DNA of 64,000 bases from Actinoplanes italicus (GCF_003001815.1 NZ_PVMZ01000003.1:496001-560000); one strand, 5' to 3'. Shown: positions 47,766 through 56,792, counted from the stretch's first letter. Numbers and translations: made by a program. Notes: generated by a model not told the origin, from the sequence alone.

Positions 47766-47812
47766 GATCTTGTGGGGTTTGGCCCTCTGTGCCGCCGGAA
47801 CCTCACAAGATC
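47766..47812. repeat. 47-bp palindromic element, copy 3
   Basis: Same GATCTTGTG/CACAAGATC arms and exact 47-bp length as the copies at 22347 and 22419; the centre is more diverged (GGCCCTCTGTGCCGCCGGAA). Confidence 0.85.
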
Positions 47813-47858
47813 TGTGGGTTGGGTCGCTGCTTGTCGGTGGGTGCCGCCGCCTGGTGCT

Positions 47859-47905
47859 GATCTTGTGGAGTTTGGGTTGAGCAGGCGGCGCAACCTCACA
47901 AGATC
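47859..47905. repeat. 47-bp palindromic element, copy 4
   Basis: Arms as in the other copies; the centre (GTTTGGGTTGAGC, then GGCGGCGCAAC) is nearly that of copy 2. It is followed, like copy 3, by TGTGGGTTGGGT. Confidence 0.85.
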
Positions 47906-47999
47906 TGTGGGTTGGGTGGCGATTGCGCTGAGGCATGCTGTCCGCGCCTAGGTGCCCGTGTCGGACGGGTCGATGGAACCGGCCCGTTCATCTCCCGCG

Positions 48000-48360
48000 G
48001 AGTGCGGGACGCGGGCGGAGCGCGGGCGCAGTGCGGGGCGAGGTGCGGGCGCGGGGCGGAGCGCGAGTGCGGGCACGGGCGGAGCGCGGGGTGCGGAGTG
48101 CGGGTGCCGGCGGAGCGCGGGTGCGGAGCGCGGGTGCGGGCACGGGCGGAGCGCGGGGTGCGGAGCGCGGGGTGCGGAGCGCGGGTGCGGGCACGGGCGG
48201 AGCGCGGGGTGCGGAGCGCGGGTGCGGGCATGGGCGGAGTGCGGGGTGCGGTGCGCGGGGTGCGGGGTGCCGGGCGGAGTGCGCGGGTGTGGTGCGGGGT
48301 GCGGTGCGCGGGGTGCGGGGTGCCGGGCGGAGTGCGCGGGTGTGGTGCGGGGTGTGGGTC
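48000..48360. repeat. Strand-skewed G-rich repeat region
   Basis: About 360 bp of GGAGCGCGGGTGCGGGCACGG-type repeats in which G far exceeds C on the plus strand. Dense GGG runs could form G-quadruplexes. No gene is supported. Confidence 0.8.
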
Positions 48361-48420
48361 ATTGCGTGGGTGTAGCGCGCTTTGGGCGTACGACAGGAGG
48401 GTGTTGATCTTTGGGGTTGA

Positions 48421-49149
48421 TCAGGCCGGGATGGGGGTTGCCGCGTCCCGGCGGGCGGTGTGACGCCAGCGGAGGATGATCGCGGTGGAGAGCACGAAGC
48501 TGAACGCCGCCGGGGCCAGGGTCAGGAAGTTCATGTCGCCGGGGGCGGCGACCGCCGCGCCGATGATGGCGTAGGTGACCGTGGATGGGATGGCGGCGAT
48601 CGTGGTGCCGAGCAGGTAGCGCTTGCGGCAGACGCTGGTGGTGCCGTAGGCGTAGCCGACCAGGCCGAACGGCGCGAGGGGCAGGAAGCGGACCAGAAGC
48701 ACCGCGGCCAGGCCCCGGCGGTTGAGCCAGCCGTCGAGGCGTGCCAGGCGGCTGCCGGCGCGGGCCTGCAGAGCGCCCCGCCCGGCCCAGCGGCCCGCGT
48801 AGTACGTGGCGACCGCGGCGATCACCGCGGCGGCCAGGGCGGCGGCGCCACCGGTCACGGCGCCGAGCAGGGCGCCGCAGGTCATGGTGATGAGCGTACG
48901 AGGCACGAGCACCGACAGCAGCATGCCGCCGAGGACCGCGACCGCGAAGACAGCACTGGGTCCCATCGCCGACAGCGTGTCGGCGATCTCCCGGAGCGGG
49001 AGGAGCGCCGCGATGCCCGCGAGCGCGCCCACCCCCGCCGTGAGGAGGCCGAAACGGATGGCGCGGCGCTTCCAGCCGGCAGCGGGGACGACTGCCTGAG
49101 AGTCCGCGGGGTCAACGCCCGCTGGGGCGGTCAGGTTGTCGGTCGTCAT
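48421..49149 (-). CDS. TVP38/TMEM64 (VTT domain) family membrane protein
   Basis: Membrane protein of 242 residues with about six hydrophobic segments. The VTT core is visible: VLVPRTLITMTCGALLG, AGSRLARLDGWLNRRG, LVRFLPLAPFGLVGYAYG and TTIAAIPSTVTYAIIG. The family is linked to lipid scrambling and membrane homeostasis. It stands alone between a repeat-rich region and gatD, on the same strand as gatD. Confidence 0.9.
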   Translation of the reverse strand: MTTDNLTAPAGVDPADSQAVVPAAGWKRRAIRFGLLTAGVGALAGIAALLPLREIADTLSAMGPSAVFAVAVLGGMLLSVLVPRTLITMTCGALLGAVTGGAAALAAAVIAAVATYYAGRWAGRGALQARAGSRLARLDGWLNRRGLAAVLLVRFLPLAPFGLVGYAYGTTSVCRKRYLLGTTIAAIPSTVTYAIIGAAVAAPGDMNFLTLAPAAFSFVLSTAIILRWRHTARRDAATPIPA

Positions 49150-49198
49150 GCAGGCCTACCGCCCCAACTGTCGTCGGTTCAGGACAAGGTCGTGCAGT

Positions 49199-49912
49199 TC
49201 ACGCTGGGCTCGCGGCGGCGAGCCGTTCGTTGCGGAGCCGGTCGGCCCAGGTGTCGTCGAGCGGGGAAAGCCTATCCGCGCCGGTTGCCCAACGCAGTAG
49301 CAGATCGGCTATCGCCGGGTTGCGGGCGAGCGCCGGGCCGTGCGAGTAGGTGCCGAGGATCTTGCCTGCCCAGGCCCCTTCGGTCTGGCCGTCGTTGCCG
49401 ATTCCGGCGGTCACCCGGGCGAGCGGTGCGGCGTGCGCGCCCAGATGGGTACGTCCACCGTGGTTCTCGAACCCGGTCAGCGCCGGCAGGCCGAGCCGCG
49501 GGTCGATGTCGCCGCGCAGCTCGCCGACCGCCCGGGTCTCACCGCGGTCCGAGGTGATGTCGAGCAGTCCCAGCCCGGGGCACTTGGCCCCCTTGGCAAA
49601 GAACGAGTGACCCATCAACTGGTAACCCGCGCAGATGGCGAGCACCGCGGCGCCCTGGGCGACCGCCTGGTGCAGGCCGCCGTCGGCGATCAGGCGCTGC
49701 GCCGCGAGAGACTGCGGGCCGTCCTCGCCGCCACCGATCAGGTAGATGTCGGCGGTGTGCGGCATCCGCTGGTCGGAGCGCACCTCGTAGGTCTCCGCCG
49801 GGATGCCCCGGTCGGCGGCGCGACGGGCGAGGATGAGCAGGTTGCCGCGGTCGCCGTAGGTCGAGAGCAGATCGGGGTAGATCCACACGATCCGCAGGGC
49901 CTCAGTTGACAC
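49199..49912 (-). CDS. gatD: Lipid II glutamine amidotransferase subunit GatD
   Basis: Class I glutaminase of 237 residues. Catalytic Cys94 is in VLAICAGYQLMG; His near 190 (LGTYSHGPAL) completes the site. GFENHGG is the usual family segment. GatD makes ammonia that MurT uses to amidate the D-Glu of lipid II. The GTG at 49912 overlaps the end of murT by 11 nt, so the two subunits are coupled. Confidence 0.93.
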   Translation of the reverse strand: MSTEALRIVWIYPDLLSTYGDRGNLLILARRAADRGIPAETYEVRSDQRMPHTADIYLIGGGEDGPQSLAAQRLIADGGLHQAVAQGAAVLAICAGYQLMGHSFFAKGAKCPGLGLLDITSDRGETRAVGELRGDIDPRLGLPALTGFENHGGRTHLGAHAAPLARVTAGIGNDGQTEGAWAGKILGTYSHGPALARNPAIADLLLRWATGADRLSPLDDTWADRLRNERLAAASPA

Positions 49913-51137
49913 GGTCCAACTCCGCTCTGATGTCCTGGAACGCCGTGTAGTTGGCGATCACTTCGAGGCGTCCGGGGGGTACCGAACGGAGCGCCTCGTC
50001 GAAACTCTGTACGTGCCGGAACGGCACCTGGTTCACCTGGAGCCGGACGGCCAGGTCGTACGCACGGTCGCCGGTGATCAGCACCGGTCGGTCGCGCAAC
50101 GGCGAGAAATCGACGTCGTAGAGCCACGACGTGTCGAGGCCATCAGGGTCCCGAGCGTTGATGGAGAGCAGTGTGGGCGCCTGGTCGGCCATGTCGAACG
50201 CCTCCAGCCAGCTTGCCGGGTTCTTCGCCAGCAACAAGCGGATGTTGCGACCGTCACGGTCGACCTGGGCGTAGCGGCCGGCGATCGAGGCGACCCGGTT
50301 GAGCCGGGGGAGCGCCTCGATCGGGCGGACCCCGAACTCGGCGGCGACGGCCAGCGCGGTGGCCGCGTTGCCGATGTTCACCCTGCCGGGGAGTTGCAGT
50401 TTCACCAGGTGCCAGTCACCGCGGGGGTCGATCACGCCCTCGTCCTCGACCACCCACTGCGGGCGTGGCCGGCGCAGCGGGCAGCCGGTGCACCACCAGT
50501 CACCCTGGGCGCGCTCGATGGGGTGGCCGCTCTCCGGGCAGACGAACGAGTCGTCCAGCCAGCGCTGGCCGGCGCTGAACCAGGTGGTCTGCGGGCTGCC
50601 GGACGCGGCCCAGACGACCATCGGGTCGTCCGAGTTGGCGACGACCTTGATCTCGGGGTGGCCGGCGAGCTTGGTCTTCCACAGCTGCGCCATCATCGCC
50701 ACCTCCTTGGCCCGGTCGAGCTGGTCGCGGGAGAGATTGAGCAGCGCCACCACCTTGGGACGGGTGGCGTCGATCACCTCGGGGAGGTAGTGCTCGTCGA
50801 CCTCGAGGACCGCGAAGGGGGTGTGTCCCTCCTTCGCCAGCGCCGAGGTGTGGCCGGTCGGCATGTTGGCGCCGAACGAGTTGGTGGCGACCCGGCCGAG
50901 CACGCCGACCGCGGCCGCGGTGAGACGCGTCGTGGTGGTCTTTCCGTTCGTGCCGGAGACCAGGGCAACCGCCCGGCCGGACGCGAGGTGGGTCAGGAGG
51001 TCCGGGTCGATCTTGAGGCCGATCCAGCCACCGATCACCGAACCGTCGCCGCGTCCCGCGGCCCTGGAGAGCGCCGCGGCGGTCTTCGACACGGAGGTCG
51101 CGACCTTGGCGATGAGAGGCATCTTCCCGTCCGTCAC
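49902..51137 (-). CDS. murT: Lipid II isoglutaminyl synthase subunit MurT
   Basis: Mur ligase-like subunit of 411 residues that activates the D-Glu carboxylate of lipid II for amidation. The P-loop GTNGKTTTT is at 62-70, NLSRDQLDR near 134-142 is the family ribose/metal segment, and DFSPLRDRPVLITGDRAYD lies near the C-terminus. The zinc ribbon of the family is present as C200-x2-S203 and C216-x2-C219, so one of the four usual Cys is Ser. GTG at 51137 is chosen from TACCCT 7 nt upstream; ATG 51122 is an alternative. Coupled to gatD. Confidence 0.93.
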   Translation of the reverse strand: MTDGKMPLIAKVATSVSKTAAALSRAAGRGDGSVIGGWIGLKIDPDLLTHLASGRAVALVSGTNGKTTTTRLTAAAVGVLGRVATNSFGANMPTGHTSALAKEGHTPFAVLEVDEHYLPEVIDATRPKVVALLNLSRDQLDRAKEVAMMAQLWKTKLAGHPEIKVVANSDDPMVVWAASGSPQTTWFSAGQRWLDDSFVCPESGHPIERAQGDWWCTGCPLRRPRPQWVVEDEGVIDPRGDWHLVKLQLPGRVNIGNAATALAVAAEFGVRPIEALPRLNRVASIAGRYAQVDRDGRNIRLLLAKNPASWLEAFDMADQAPTLLSINARDPDGLDTSWLYDVDFSPLRDRPVLITGDRAYDLAVRLQVNQVPFRHVQSFDEALRSVPPGRLEVIANYTAFQDIRAELDRVN

Positions 51138-51150
51138 GCCGCCGAGGGTA
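51138..51150 (-). promoter_or_regulatory. Leaderless -10 element of murT-gatD
   Basis: TACCCT (51150-51145) lies 7 nt before the GTG at 51137 on the minus strand. Confidence 0.5.
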
Positions 51151-51489
51151 CCGGACTCGAACATTACGTCGCGTTGCCAGACCGTCAAGATCACGGTCAG
51201 TCGAGCGTTTTCCCCGGTCCGGGCTTTTCGGACGTGTGCCACGGTCGTGGCTGGACTAATTATGTGTTCTGGTTCACCCGTAACCCTCCACGTAAAGTTA
51301 TCTACTGACTGCATTGAGTAGCGGCATTTGTCTCGCGGAGATAACAAACTGGACACCGACAACTGTGCCAATCACGGAGCGTGACATCAACCGCGCTGAC
51401 GATCATGGCGGGACTCGGGTACGAAAGATTCGCTGGCGGCACCCGCTCGCCGGCCGTACCGATCCGGTTCACGCCGAGCCCCACCCCGG

Positions 51490-51740
51490 GCCGGACGGTG
51501 CGACACCGCACTTAGCCAGACCAATCAAGGCATTCGGGGGTGGGGACGGGGGACCCATTACCGGTCTCTCCCGTGCTGCCTCGGTGGCGCGTCGTCTGTG
51601 GCGGCGCATCGTCGATTCGGTGGCGCAACGTCGCTTCGGCGCCGTGATCGGGAGGACCTTGGGGTGAAGCCGCCCACCCGCGGCCGGGCATGCCTTCCCG
51701 CCCGAACCCGACAGCTAACCTCGCAGGCGTGCCGGAGGGA
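51490..51740 (+). ncRNA. c-di-AMP riboswitch (ydaO-yuaA)
   Basis: The conserved blocks occur in order: GGGGGACCCA at 51548-51557, TTGGGGTGAA at 51659-51668, GGGCATGCC with GCCCGAACCCG at about 51686-51710 and ACAGCTAACCTCGCAGGCGT at 51711-51730. The variable stem between the first two blocks is unusually long (about 100 nt). It directly precedes an NlpC/P60 hydrolase, the commonest target of this riboswitch in actinobacteria. The 5' boundary is approximate. Confidence 0.9.
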
Positions 51741-51750
51741 TCTCTCTACC

Positions 51751-52572
51751 GTGCACGAGCACACCTCGCACCGGCGCCGTCGCGCTTCCGTCGGCACCGG
51801 TACCGTCGCTCTGTCCCTGGGTCTCTGCCTCTGCGCCGGGCAGTTGATCGCCGCCTCACCCGCGGCAGCCGCCTCGGCCACCGCAGCCGTGGTCGCCAGC
51901 CCGGTCGCCGCCGCTGCGGCTCCGGTGATCACCCCCCAGCTGGCCGCGACGACCAGTACCCGGAACCTTCCCTGGGGCTCCACCCTCAAGGTCACCGCCA
52001 AGGTCATCGACCCGTCCTCCGGCAAGGTCGCCAAGGGCACGGTCCGCCTCCAGGCCTGGCAGAACGGCGCCTGGCGCACCTGGGACACCGAGACCGTCCG
52101 CAGTGGCGCGGTCACCCTGGCCGTCAAGCCGACGTCCAGCGTCTGGCTCCGCACCGTCTTCACCGGCACCGGCTACAACCAGCGGGTCACCGGCAAGGTC
52201 AAGGTCAACGTCAAGGCGAGCGGCGCCAAGGTGCTCGCCGAGGCCAAGAAGCACAAGGGCGCGCTGTACAAGTACGGCGCCTCCGGGCCGAAGCGGTTCG
52301 ACTGCTCGGGCTTCACCAAGTACGTCTACAAGAAGGCGGCCGGCAAGAGCCTGCCGCACAAGGCGAACTCGCAGCAGAAGTACGGCAAGGCTGTCGCCAA
52401 GAGCAACAAGAAGGTCGGCGACCTGATCATCTTCCGGAACGGGTCGTACGGGTACCACGCCGGCATCTACGCCGGTAACGGGTACGTCTACGACTCGCCC
52501 CACACCGGAGCCCGGGTCGGCAAGCACAAGATCTGGAACAAGAACTACGTGGTACGCCGGCTGGTCGCCTGA
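51751..52572 (+). CDS. Secreted NlpC/P60 family peptidoglycan hydrolase
   Basis: Exported protein of 273 residues. A signal peptide with basic start (HTSHRRRRASVG) and hydrophobic core (VALSLGLCLCAGQLIA) leads to a Lys-rich beta domain (about 65-155) and a C-terminal NlpC/P60 domain with catalytic Cys185 (RFDCSGFT) and His236 (YHAGIY). The family cleaves D-Glu to diaminopimelate bonds. GTG at 51751 is chosen because it falls after the riboswitch and GGAGGG; upstream in-frame starts would lie within the riboswitch. Confidence 0.9.
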   Translation: MHEHTSHRRRRASVGTGTVALSLGLCLCAGQLIAASPAAAASATAAVVASPVAAAAAPVITPQLAATTSTRNLPWGSTLKVTAKVIDPSSGKVAKGTVRLQAWQNGAWRTWDTETVRSGAVTLAVKPTSSVWLRTVFTGTGYNQRVTGKVKVNVKASGAKVLAEAKKHKGALYKYGASGPKRFDCSGFTKYVYKKAAGKSLPHKANSQQKYGKAVAKSNKKVGDLIIFRNGSYGYHAGIYAGNGYVYDSPHTGARVGKHKIWNKNYVVRRLVA

Positions 52573-52791
52573 TCCGTGCCGCAGCGGCAGTGGGTCGGTT
52601 CCGTCTGGATGCCTGAGCCCTGTCGCGTAGCGGCAGAGGCTGGGGACGACCTGTCGCCTGACCTGCGCCGCGCGGTGATGTGATGAGTGTCGTCTGGCTT
52701 CCGTCGCGCAGCGGCGGAAGTTAGGTCCCGTCGCGCAGCGGCAGTAGTGAGTCGCGCAGCGGCAGTAGTAAGTAAGGAATAGCAGTGACGT

Positions 52792-52828
52792 CCGTGGGGT
52801 AGGCCCGGTCCAGGGCCACACCCCACGG
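52792..52828 (+). terminator. Strong two-part hairpin downstream of the NlpC/P60 gene
   Basis: CCGTGGGGT (52792-52800) pairs with ACCCCACGG (52820-52828), enclosing GGCCC/GGGCC. It is 220 bp after the stop; the gap holds about five degenerate GTCGCGCAGCGGCAGTAG repeats. Confidence 0.5.
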
Positions 52829-53477
52829 GCGTCTGCCATGTCCGGACCCGTCTCTCGGGTGTTTTCGGCGCCGGTGCCTTTGTTCACCTGCGCGGGTTGC
52901 GTGATCGCGCGGTCCACGCGTCTGCTGATCTTGGTCATTCGTATCCGTCTGACGTGATCTTGTGTCCCGTGAGGCTGGCTATGCGGCCGGTTCTCGGCGT
53001 CCGACTGGTTCTCCACTCCCGCCGCCGCGGCCGGTCCTCCCGCTACGGCGGCCCTCCCGGCTGGTCCTCTGTTGCACCGGCCCGCGTGGCTGGATCGTGC
53101 TGGCCCGCTCGCCGGCCAACTCCGCCGTACAGGTCCTTCCGCTGGGGTTGCCCGCGGGTTGTCCTCCTCCCGCGTCGGTGTGCCCGGCTGGTTTTCCGCT
53201 GCATCGGCCGGACGGCTGTTTGTCCGGCCCACCCGCTCACGGCTGGTCGGGGACAGGGTCCGGCTGTCCAGAGAGCTTTCGCCGTCGGGGTTCCCGGCCC
53301 GTCAGCCGCATCCGTCTGGGCCGTGGTGGCGCTCGGGCGGCTGATGGCCTGGCGTTACCGTCGTGGGCTCCTTGGTCGCGGGGGTCGGTTACCGCCGCGG
53401 CCGGGTGCTGGACGATCGACTACGGCCGTTTTCGGAGCCGGGCTCCGGGATATCGCTGCTTCCGGCCCGGTAATGGG

Positions 53478-53727
53478 TTCGCCTGCTACGGCTGGGCGAT
53501 CGGGCGGTTTGGGGAAGGGTTGGCCGGGCACGGCTGGGTGATCAACAGCCTGGGGAAGGGTTCGCCTGCTACGGCTGGGCGATCGGGCCTTTTGGGGAAG
53601 GGTTGGCCGGGCACGGCTGGGTGATCAACAGCCCGGGGAAGGGTTCGCCTGCCACGGCTGGGCGATCAGGCGGTTTGGGGAAGGGTTCGCCGGCCACGGC
53701 TGGGCGATCAGGTGGCCTGGGACGGGG
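53478..53727. repeat. Six tandem 41/42-bp repeats of two alternating types
   Basis: Units start at 53478, 53520, 53561, 53603, 53644 and 53686. Type A (TTCGCCTGCTACGGCTGGGC) and type B (TTGGCCGGGCACGGCTGGGT) alternate A-B-A-B-A-A'. All end GGGGAAGGG except the last. No gene is supported in 52573-55039. Confidence 0.9.
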
Positions 53728-54126
53728 CTATCCCCACCAGACTCAGACCCTGACCGTAAAGGTGTCTAGACATCTTTGGAGCTCAGGGCTCCAGCACTTC
53801 GGCGGCCACAGGGCGCGGACGGTCGTGCTGGGCCCGACAGCGGCGCCCTCATGCAGCCTCACTTCGCCACCCCGCCCGTCCGCTCGCGGGCCCCACGGCA
53901 CCCCGGGTCGTCCAACGACCACGACGGACGGTTCCGTGTATCGCGGCCACCCGCCCGCAACAGCGGAACACACACCCGGGCCTCGCGTGTGCTCCTGACG
54001 TCGCCGGCAACGACGACCCGATCCCACAAAGCGAAGCCGTGGACGCCCACCGTCGCCACCGCGACGTCAGAGTCGCACGCAGCAGCTCCGTGTGACCCCA
54101 CCGCCGCAACACCGCCCACCGCAACG

Positions 54127-54330
54127 CCGCTCCGCCGCAGCATCGGCTCCGCTGCAGCAACGCCGCCCCGCCGCAGCATCGGCTCCACTGCAGCAACGCC
54201 GCCCCGCCGCAGCAACGGCTCCGCTGCAGCAACGCCGCCCCGCCGCAGCATCGGCTCCGCTGCAGCAACGCCGCCCCGCCGCAGCATCGGCTCCACTGCA
54301 GCAACGCCGCCCCGCCGCAGCAACGGCCCA
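54127..54330. repeat. Five to six tandem 36-bp repeats
   Basis: Units at 54127, 54163, 54199, 54235 and 54271, plus a partial one, start CCGC(C/T)CCGCCGCAGCA and end GCTGCAGCAACG or CACTGCAGCAACG. Open frames exist on both strands but are pure repeat. Confidence 0.85.
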
Positions 54331-54715
54331 CCCCAGCATCGGCCCCGCCGCAACACCGGCCCACCGCAACATCCTCCGCAACACCGCTCTCCCGAGACCG
54401 CGTCAGGCGGCGCATTTCCACTCAGCCTGAGAATCCCGCTGCCGCCCTTCGGCAGCTGGATTCCGCGGCCGAGACACGACCGGCGGGCTCGCACCCTGAC
54501 CGCGAAAGGGCGTCTAGTGCTGCTTCACCGTCGGTGATACGGGGATAGCGCGGGCGGCGGGTGGTCGCGGGACGGCCGGAGGGTGTTCGGGGAGTCGGAG
54601 GGGTGAGCGAAGTGGAGGGCGAGGACCGGGCGATGTGGATCGGTGGTGACGGAACGAAGTGGAACAGGGGTGCCGCGGGAACCGATCACGCACCCCACTT
54701 TCCTCCCCGGAAGCC

Positions 54716-54845
54716 TCCACTTCGCTCCACGGAGGGCGCAATCGGGACGTCGGTGAACATTTCGGCGGGGTGTTTTCGACCGGGAGGCCTCGATGTCGGA
54801 AACCGGACGCTGTTGATCATGGTCACCAGGCCCACTTCGCTCCAC
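54716..54845 (-). promoter_or_regulatory. Distal MraZ-box pairs
   Basis: On the minus strand GTGGA-GCGAA-GTGGA (54730-54716) and GTGGA-GCGAA-GTGGG (54845-54831). Both are two GTGGN pentamers spaced by 5 nt, the MraZ pattern, in inverse orientation to the main site. Similar AGCGAAGTGGA sequences lie near 54606 and 54652. Confidence 0.45.
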
Positions 54846-54907
54846 CGCCTGTGAACTGGGATTACGTGCGGGAGAACGGCCCGTGAGCGTTCGCTTTTGG
54901 GTTGCAG

Positions 54908-54942
54908 GTGGAGGGAAGTGGAGTAGAGTGGGGCGCAGTGGC
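54908..54942 (+). promoter_or_regulatory. MraZ operator of the dcw cluster
   Basis: Four pentamers GTGGA, GTGGA, GTGGG and GTGGC at 54908, 54918, 54928 and 54938, each separated by 5 nt. MraZ autorepresses by binding such 10-bp-phased repeats near its promoter. They end 97 bp before mraZ. Confidence 0.8.
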
Positions 54943-55039
54943 AGGGCGGAGGAGCGACGCCGGACCTGCCGGCCCGAGTTGACAGGCGGTCCACTCCCTC
55001 CGCGATGGAGCGGGCGCCACGGCAAAGGGGTGGGGGCCG

Positions 55040-55471
55040 ATGTTCCTCGGCACGCACACTCCGCGCCTCGACGAGAAGGGCCGGCTGATCCTCCCGGCGA
55101 AGTTCCGTGATGAGCTGGCGGGAGGTGTCGTGATCACCAAGGGGCAGGAGCGCTGTCTGTATGTGTTCCCGATGCCGGAGTTCCAGCGCATCGCCGGTCA
55201 GCTGCGCGAGGCGCCGGTCACCAACAAGGCGGCTCGGGCCTACGGCCGGGTGTTCTTCGCGAGCGCGCACGACGAGGTTCCCGACAAGCAGGGCCGGGTG
55301 ACTATTCCTGCCCATTTGCGGGAGTATGCCAGCCTTGGTCGTGATCTCGTGGTCATCGGCGCGAGCACCCGGGTCGAGATCTGGGACAAGCAGGCGTGGG
55401 ATGACTACCTCTCGGCGAGTGAGCAGGAATTCGCCGACATCGAGGAGGGGGTGCTGCCCGGCGGGCTGTAG
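55040..55471 (+). CDS. mraZ: Transcriptional regulator MraZ
   Basis: DNA-binding protein of 143 residues with two SpoVT-AbrB-like halves, each with the D-x-K/KGR signature ([17 protein letters not shown] near 10 and [16 protein letters not shown] near 80). It forms ring-like oligomers and represses the division and wall cluster. First gene of dcw; four MraZ boxes lie upstream. ATG at 55040 with GGGGTGGGGG upstream. A 241-bp gap to rsmH contains no convincing gene. Confidence 0.95.
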   Translation: MFLGTHTPRLDEKGRLILPAKFRDELAGGVVITKGQERCLYVFPMPEFQRIAGQLREAPVTNKAARAYGRVFFASAHDEVPDKQGRVTIPAHLREYASLGRDLVVIGASTRVEIWDKQAWDDYLSASEQEFADIEEGVLPGGL

Positions 55472-55712
55472 GGCGTGGCACTCGGTGGCCGCTGGTTCGG
55501 CCCGGACGACGTCACTACTGCCGTACTGCGAGATCTCCAGCCGCTCCCGCTCCTGGCGCCTCTTCCCCGGCGCCAGGCGCGTGTCCGGGGCCGGTTCGCC
55601 GGCCCGGGACATGAGAGCGGATGGGGATCTGGCGGTACGGAAGGACGACCGGGCCGGACAGCACAGGTAGCAAACGAGTGAGACGCGAGCTGGTACGGCA
55701 ATGGGGGTCGAC

Positions 55713-56792
55713 ATGGGGGAGCCGCGGGGCACGCATGTGCCGGTGCTGCTCGAGCGCTGCCTCGAGTTGATGGCTCCCGCCCTCGAGTTGCCGGGCGCCG
55801 TGCACGTCGACTTCACGCTCGGTCTGGGCGGTCACGCCGAGGCGGTTCTCGAACGGTTCCCGGACGTGGTCCTCATCGGACTCGATCGGGACACCGAGGC
55901 GCTGGCGCATTCCCGGCACCGGCTGATCCGGTTCGGCGATCGGACCCACCTGGTCCACGCCGTCTACGACGAGTTGCCGCGGGTTCTCGAGGAGCTGGGG
56001 ATCCCGGCGATCCACAGTGGGCTCTTCGACCTCGGTGTCTCCTCGTTGCAGCTGGACGAGGCGGATCGCGGGTTCGCGTACGCCCAGGACGCCCGGCTCG
56101 ACATGCGGATGGACCAGTCCCGTGGTGTGACGGCCGAGGAGATCGTGAACGGCTACGAGCCGGGTGATCTTGTTCGCGTTTTGCGGCAGTACGGCGAGGA
56201 GAAGTTCGCCCCGCGGATCGTCTCGTCGATCGTGCGGGAGCGGGCAAAGGCGCGGATCACCTCCACGGCCCGGCTGGCCGATCTCGTGAAGGACGCGATA
56301 CCGGCCGCCGCGCGGCGAACGGGTGGAAATCCCGCAAAAAGGACGTTTCAGGCACTACGCATTGAGGTCAACGGCGAGCTGGAGGCGCTCGAAGGAGCGG
56401 TTCCGGCGGCTTTGGACGCGTTGGCGCCCAAGGGGCGTCTTGTAGTGATGAGTTATCAATCGTTGGAGGACAGGATCGTCAAGCGCGAACTCACCGCGAG
56501 GTCGCGTAGTACCGGGCCGGTCGACCTGCCGGTCGAGCTGCCCGGGACCGGTCCCAGTCTGAGGCTACTGACCCGTGGGTCCGAGCCGCCCAGCGAGGCG
56601 GAGGTGGCGGCGAACCCGAGGGCGGCCTCGGTGAAGCTGCGGGCGGTGGAACGGATCGACGAGCAGGAGCAGGCCAGGAAGTTCGAGGAGACGTTCGGAG
56701 CCGGCCGCGAGCGGCCCCGAATGTCTACAACGCGCGGGGGACGAGGGCGGATACGCCCCGGGGCGAATGTAGAGGGGGAGGGACGAGCATGA
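55713..56792 (+). CDS. rsmH: 16S rRNA (cytosine(1402)-N(4))-methyltransferase
   Basis: Methyltransferase of 359 residues (MraW). [10 protein letters not shown] at the start, [16 protein letters not shown] near 32-47 for SAM binding, [23 protein letters not shown] split over the substrate domain, and [14 protein letters not shown] are the signatures. ATG at 55713 has GGGGG 5 nt upstream; the in-frame ATG at 55701 has no ribosome site. It overlaps ftsL by ATGA. Confidence 0.95.
   Translation: MGEPRGTHVPVLLERCLELMAPALELPGAVHVDFTLGLGGHAEAVLERFPDVVLIGLDRDTEALAHSRHRLIRFGDRTHLVHAVYDELPRVLEELGIPAIHSGLFDLGVSSLQLDEADRGFAYAQDARLDMRMDQSRGVTAEEIVNGYEPGDLVRVLRQYGEEKFAPRIVSSIVRERAKARITSTARLADLVKDAIPAAARRTGGNPAKRTFQALRIEVNGELEALEGAVPAALDALAPKGRLVVMSYQSLEDRIVKRELTARSRSTGPVDLPVELPGTGPSLRLLTRGSEPPSEAEVAANPRAASVKLRAVERIDEQEQARKFEETFGAGRERPRMSTTRGGRGRIRPGANVEGEGRA

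Noticed and set aside
47106..47936. 276-codon minus-strand frame over the 203-bp duplication
   Set aside because: Thr/Arg/Gln-rich repeat translation with no recognised domain; also broken relative to its own repeat by the one-base difference.
51716..51731. TAACCT followed by 7 nt and GTG, looking like a leaderless start
   Set aside because: It is the conserved AGCTAACCTCG block of the c-di-AMP riboswitch, and the GTG at 51729 is not in frame with the NlpC/P60 gene.
53776..54537. 253-codon frame across the 36-bp repeats
   Set aside because: Mostly repeat translation; flanking parts have no resemblance to proteins and comparable frames exist on the other strand.
55475..55681. Open frame between mraZ and rsmH
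   Set aside because: 68 codons with no family resemblance and no ribosome site; the gap is better read as a leader for rsmH.
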